A stretch of 64,000 nucleotides of DNA from Kitagawia praeruptora (taxonomy: Eukaryota; Streptophyta; Magnoliopsida; Apiales; Apiaceae): assembly GCA_037693485.1 (NCBI GenBank), contig CM075346.1, positions 97,384,501 through 97,448,500 on the forward strand, read 5' to 3'. Positions within the stretch are counted from its first letter, which is position 1. Each line of letters begins with the position of its first letter. The notes under the pieces are model-generated. The model saw only the letters and a list, made by a program, of their open reading frames with translations, searched no databases and was not told the DNA's origin. The position numbers and the translations under genes are program-made. Positions 59,216 to 64,000 of the stretch are shown piece by piece.

Positions 59216-59487
59216 TTTTTAGTCTGGAATATAAAAATTAGGTAGGAAAACTATAGGTGAAAGATTTTAATGGAGTTTAATGGAGGTTTGTGACAAAGTT
59301 AGGTAGGAAAATTAAATTTGCATTTAAAAATGTGGGGTACATTAAAAATTAGTTAGTTAAATATGAAATAAGATATAGCACAAATCATTGGAGGCATGTT
59401 GTTATTTTAGCACCAAAAATCACTTTTTGGTGCTATATTATAGCAATAGCTCCATTTATTTTAGCACAACCATTGGCATTGCTCTTA

Positions 59488-59897
59488 TAAGGAAAGCTAA
59501 ACAATACCATAATATCATTACGTTGAAAAATGATTCCTTTTATTACATAAAAACCCATTTTTTACACGCATTTCTAAAACACATCTTGATTAATTTCTCT
59601 CTAACTCATAAATAGATAATTTTATCCTTTTATAAAAATATATCAAAAACAGAAAAAATGATTAAAAAAAAAATTACAAATTTTTACTAAAATGGTTACT
59701 TTAAAATAGGTGGCCATTTTTCATCTTTTTAACCTGTCTTTTGGTAAATGCGTATACGATTCATATACATACATACATACAAGTCCCGGGCTCCTTCGAT
59801 TATAATCTACAATTATCATTCATAATATCTAAACCCTTAATAATCTATATCAACGATATACAAGTATAATCAACAATTGTAATATATATATATATAT
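59488..59897. other. AT-rich intergenic DNA
   Basis: Short ATAC repeats at about 59762-59780 and a TA tract at about 59880-59897. No gene. Confidence 0.6.
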
Positions 59898-61373
<1,476 letters not shown>

Positions 61374-61510
61374 CAGTAGAACCTCGATAAATAAATGTTC
61401 GATAAATGAATAATCTCGTCTAATGAATAAATTTCTTCGGTCCCAACTTGGTACAATGGGCTTAACGAATAACCTCGCTTAATGCATTAACGAATAAATA
61501 TAAATGAAGT
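61374..61510. mobile_element. One end of a pogo/Tc1-mariner-like repeat
   Basis: A TA dinucleotide is followed by CAGTAGAACCTCGATAAATA and further TCGATAAATGAATAA words, a common dispersed plant repeat I associate with pogo-like elements. The opposite end is not found, so it is truncated. Confidence 0.4.
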
Positions 61511-61588
61511 TTTTATAGGCCCTATGTAAATATAAATGAATAATCACTATATTTCAAATAATATATTTTTATTTATATAATATACCAT

Positions 61589-62223
61589 TGATATGGGCTA
61601 AAAATAAGCCCTAAAAATACATTTAATGTTGCATTAAATGAACCTAAGTTGGTCCAAGGTCAAAACCCAATCACGAGGCCCAAAACCTTAATAATGATAA
61701 TAAATTCGTAGCTGTAAAATTAGCCAAATAAAAGACCCCGTATTTAAGTCAACAAGGAAACCAAATCATCTTTGGAGTAGCCTTCAAGGCATATAATTCC
61801 AGTACTTATCTCCTTATCTCTTGGAAGACTCTATAATGGGCCAAAGCTGTGACTTGCCCACCAAGTCTCCTATTTCAACTCTTATTCTAGGGTTTTCATC
61901 ACCTATATAAGGACATGTTCCTCCACAAACAAAACAACGTTTTTGGGGCACTGCTCCATACGTCAACTACCACGTTTTAGGCTAAATCCTCGAATAAGGA
62001 CATACAAGCCACTACGTCACTACGCCGCGAGGGCGCATCAAGCCACGTAGGCAATTCTAGAACTACGTTTTGGCTTGATTCTTGATATTCATCAAGGTAC
62101 GTAGGCATCTTGCGAGGATCGACTAGTCCCGACAGCAAGAGTAGCCACCATTAAAGCTCGAAGCTCTCAATCCCTAGCAATCAATGCACGAATTAATTAC
62201 ACCCTACTTTTTATTCCACAACA
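61589..62223 (+). mobile_element. 5' LTR of a second Ty3/gypsy element
   Basis: TGATATGGGC...CCACAACA, about 635 bp, with CCTATATAAGG at about 61900 as TATA box. It is followed by a PBS-like TGGCGCCGTCTGTGGG at 62226-62241, as in plant Tat-lineage elements. The start coordinate rests only on the TG and distance. Confidence 0.7.
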
Positions 62224-64000
62224 TTTGGCGCCGTCTGTGGGAAGACAACATCAACCATGATGAACACACGGAGAACACCGGTGACTACAAACACCACCAA
62301 TAGCACTTCTATACCCGTGACTACGGAACAAGGGTCTGAATCCCCTTAAACAAATTCCCAGATTTCTGGTTATTAACGCCAATGACGAATCTCCAAAAAT
62401 TATTGAAACTCATGTCGAGGGATCGCAGCCCATCGGGATGAATCCCCAAGGCTAGGTGATGAATCCCCTTCAAATGGTTGTTTCCCTTCTAGGATACGAC
62501 CTACCCCCGTAGAGCACAGATCTCCACCATCGTGATTCTTGCAAGCATGAATCCATCTGAACGTATGAGGCATTGGAGAAAGTGGCCATACACATCGAGT
62601 GCACAAGCCATATAAAACCCCATATATCACCGGCCTAGGCCTTGTCTATGAAGGGCCTTGTCTATGAAGGAGGGTACGAAGATTATTCTGGACCCTATAC
62701 CGAGGATCCTTCATCTAGGGATGATCGAGATCGAGCCCTGAGGAAGAGGTGTGCAGATAAGGAACCCATTGTTGGGCGTGTTCGAGAAACTTCGGGCAAA
62801 GTACCCAGAACGACATAAGATAGGGTTAAGGCTCACAAAGCCGAGATCCAAAAGTTGAAACAAGACTTGGAGAAGGAACAACATAGGTAAAATTGCCCTC
62901 CTACTTTAAGAATAGGAGAGACTCCTTGGAGAGGCCTTCAAGGAGGCATAGAAGGGGTGAGGTTCCAAGGATAGAGATCCCAATGGCTAGGTCCAATGAT
63001 TTGATTTAACCAGGAGATCTGAATGATCCTACCCCTCCTTTTATTGAGATAGTGAAGAATGCCCACACCTATCATTGTTCAAGAATTGAACCCTCTTGGA
63101 ATAGGAATTTAAACGAGACTCCAAAGAGCTGAAAAGAAAGATTCTAAAGGGACGAATCCCCAATCCTAGGCACGATTTTGCCCATAATCACAAACAGACT
63201 AGCATGATCTCTACCACGATGTATTCATCACTAACAGCTCCCCTAGGTACGCATCTCCAAGGGATGATCCCAAAGGGGTGACCCAAAATTCACTAATCTA
63301 GCAAATAAACTAAACCGAATCTCCAAGGAAGCCTTAAAGGTTCCAATTTGAATGATAGAGCGACTATGATAGCTTTGTAACAAGGAGCCATGGATGTCCT
63401 TTTCAAGATGTCATTGGCCAAACACCCTCTGGAGAACATGGATGAACTCCAAAAGAGGGCTATACAAAGTACATAAGAGTTGATGAAAGCATGCAGTAAG
63501 GAGAAGCCACTGTGGTAACAACGAGAACATCGATAACGCTAGAAATCAAAAAACGGAGCAAGAGTATGATGCCTAGGACAAGTATCCTCATATGGCCAAA
63601 GACTCTGATTCTACTCCTAAGAGAAACAACCAGGGATCGAGGTTCCCTGAGTAAGTAAGGTTGATTATGCCACGAAGTCGAATCCTGATGGACATCGAGA
63701 AGGAACAGGATCTCCGATGGCTGAAGCCACTAAGGGATGGTCCCGAAAAGAGAAACAAGAATCAGTGTTACGGATTCCACAAAGATGTGGCGAATGACAT
63801 TGACGATTATAGGCTGCTCAAAGATTAAATTGAGTACCTGATTCAAAGATAGAAACTGAGCAAGTTCTGCAAAGATAGAAATCGAAGTAACCATAGACGG
63901 AATTATAATAAAAGGGATGATGATCCCCGGAGGCCCGACAATGGCTGGGACGACAAGGAACTCTCAGAAAGCATATGCCCGTAAGGTGATGCATATTGTT
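62224..64000 (+). pseudogene. Decayed Gag region of the second Ty3/gypsy element, cut by the window end
   Basis: After the PBS, MMNTRRTPVTTNTTNSTS starts a frame that soon meets stops. Near 63785-63850 it reads VANDIDDYRLLKD and IEYLIQR, resembling the Gag zinc-knuckle neighbourhood of Tat elements (usually HDTxDC..LKxEIExLIRRG), with the Cys residues lost. Many stops and frameshifts: an old copy. Confidence 0.6.

Larger units (their letters stand above)
58194..59487 (-). mobile_element. Decayed PIF/Harbinger element with a transposase remnant
   Basis: TTA duplications flank GAGCAAGGC... and, inverted, GAGCAATGCC.... Subterminal ATTTGTGCTA / TAGCACAAA words occur on both sides. It contains a transposase N-terminal piece and is interrupted by a Stowaway. 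Most of the transposase and the Myb-like ORF are missing. 1,294 bp. Confidence 0.85.

Overview
This is nuclear DNA of a flowering plant, almost certainly a eudicot. The evidence is spliced genes with GT-AG introns, a UFO/FIMBRIATA-type floral F-box gene, plant LTR retrotransposons, Stowaway, Tourist, hAT and CACTA elements, Helitron ends and an Au-like SINE. An asterid such as an Apiaceae is possible, but the sequence does not settle this. About three quarters of the window is transposon-derived or AT-rich intergenic DNA.

Layout. 1-2.4 kb: gag region and LTR of a Copia element on the minus strand, cut by the window edge. 2.4-5.5 kb: AT-rich DNA with Helitron-type 3' ends and foldback elements lodged in (TA)n tracts. 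5.9-10.9 kb: a broken RPA70-like gene of the kind found with Helitrons. It is split by a 1.95-kb CACTA element carrying pieces of three host genes and by two Stowaway MITEs, and a Helitron 3' end follows it. 11.3-11.7 kb: a perfect foldback element with a 10-bp target duplication. 11.7-18.4 and 20.9-25.4 kb: two diverged copies of a locus with a ribosomal-protein-type promoter (telo-box) but no recognisable product. Copy 1 carries a SINE and a 4.4-kb gene-fragment-bearing CACTA; copy 2 keeps the empty CACTA site. 18.5-20.1 kb: two SGS3-like pseudogenes head to head, forming an inverted repeat; a third SGS3-like fragment lies at 26.7-27.2 kb.

The gene core is 29.3-55.8 kb. UFO (single exon) is followed by an eight-exon mitochondrial-type ERA GTPase gene (ERG), both on the minus strand. 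After about 8 kb of AT-rich repeats and an importin-beta pseudogene comes a 13-exon minus-strand gene for BDP1, the B'' subunit of RNA polymerase III factor TFIIIB. A very young Ty3/gypsy element without integrase sits inside its exon 5, and a 144-bp tandem duplication has created an extra in-frame exon. 56.9-60.3 kb holds MITEs, a decayed PIF/Harbinger element and another foldback element. 61.6-64 kb is the 5' LTR and decayed gag region of a second Ty3/gypsy element.

UFO, ERG and BDP1 do not form a pathway. UFO-ERG adjacency appears to be old microsynteny. The strongest leads are the SGS3 inverted repeat (a possible hairpin source aimed at an RNA-silencing factor), the two gene-capturing CACTA elements with exact target duplications, the modular foldback family, and the young insertion and exon duplication in BDP1. 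Exon coordinates were read by eye from splice sites and frame continuity, without alignment tools.
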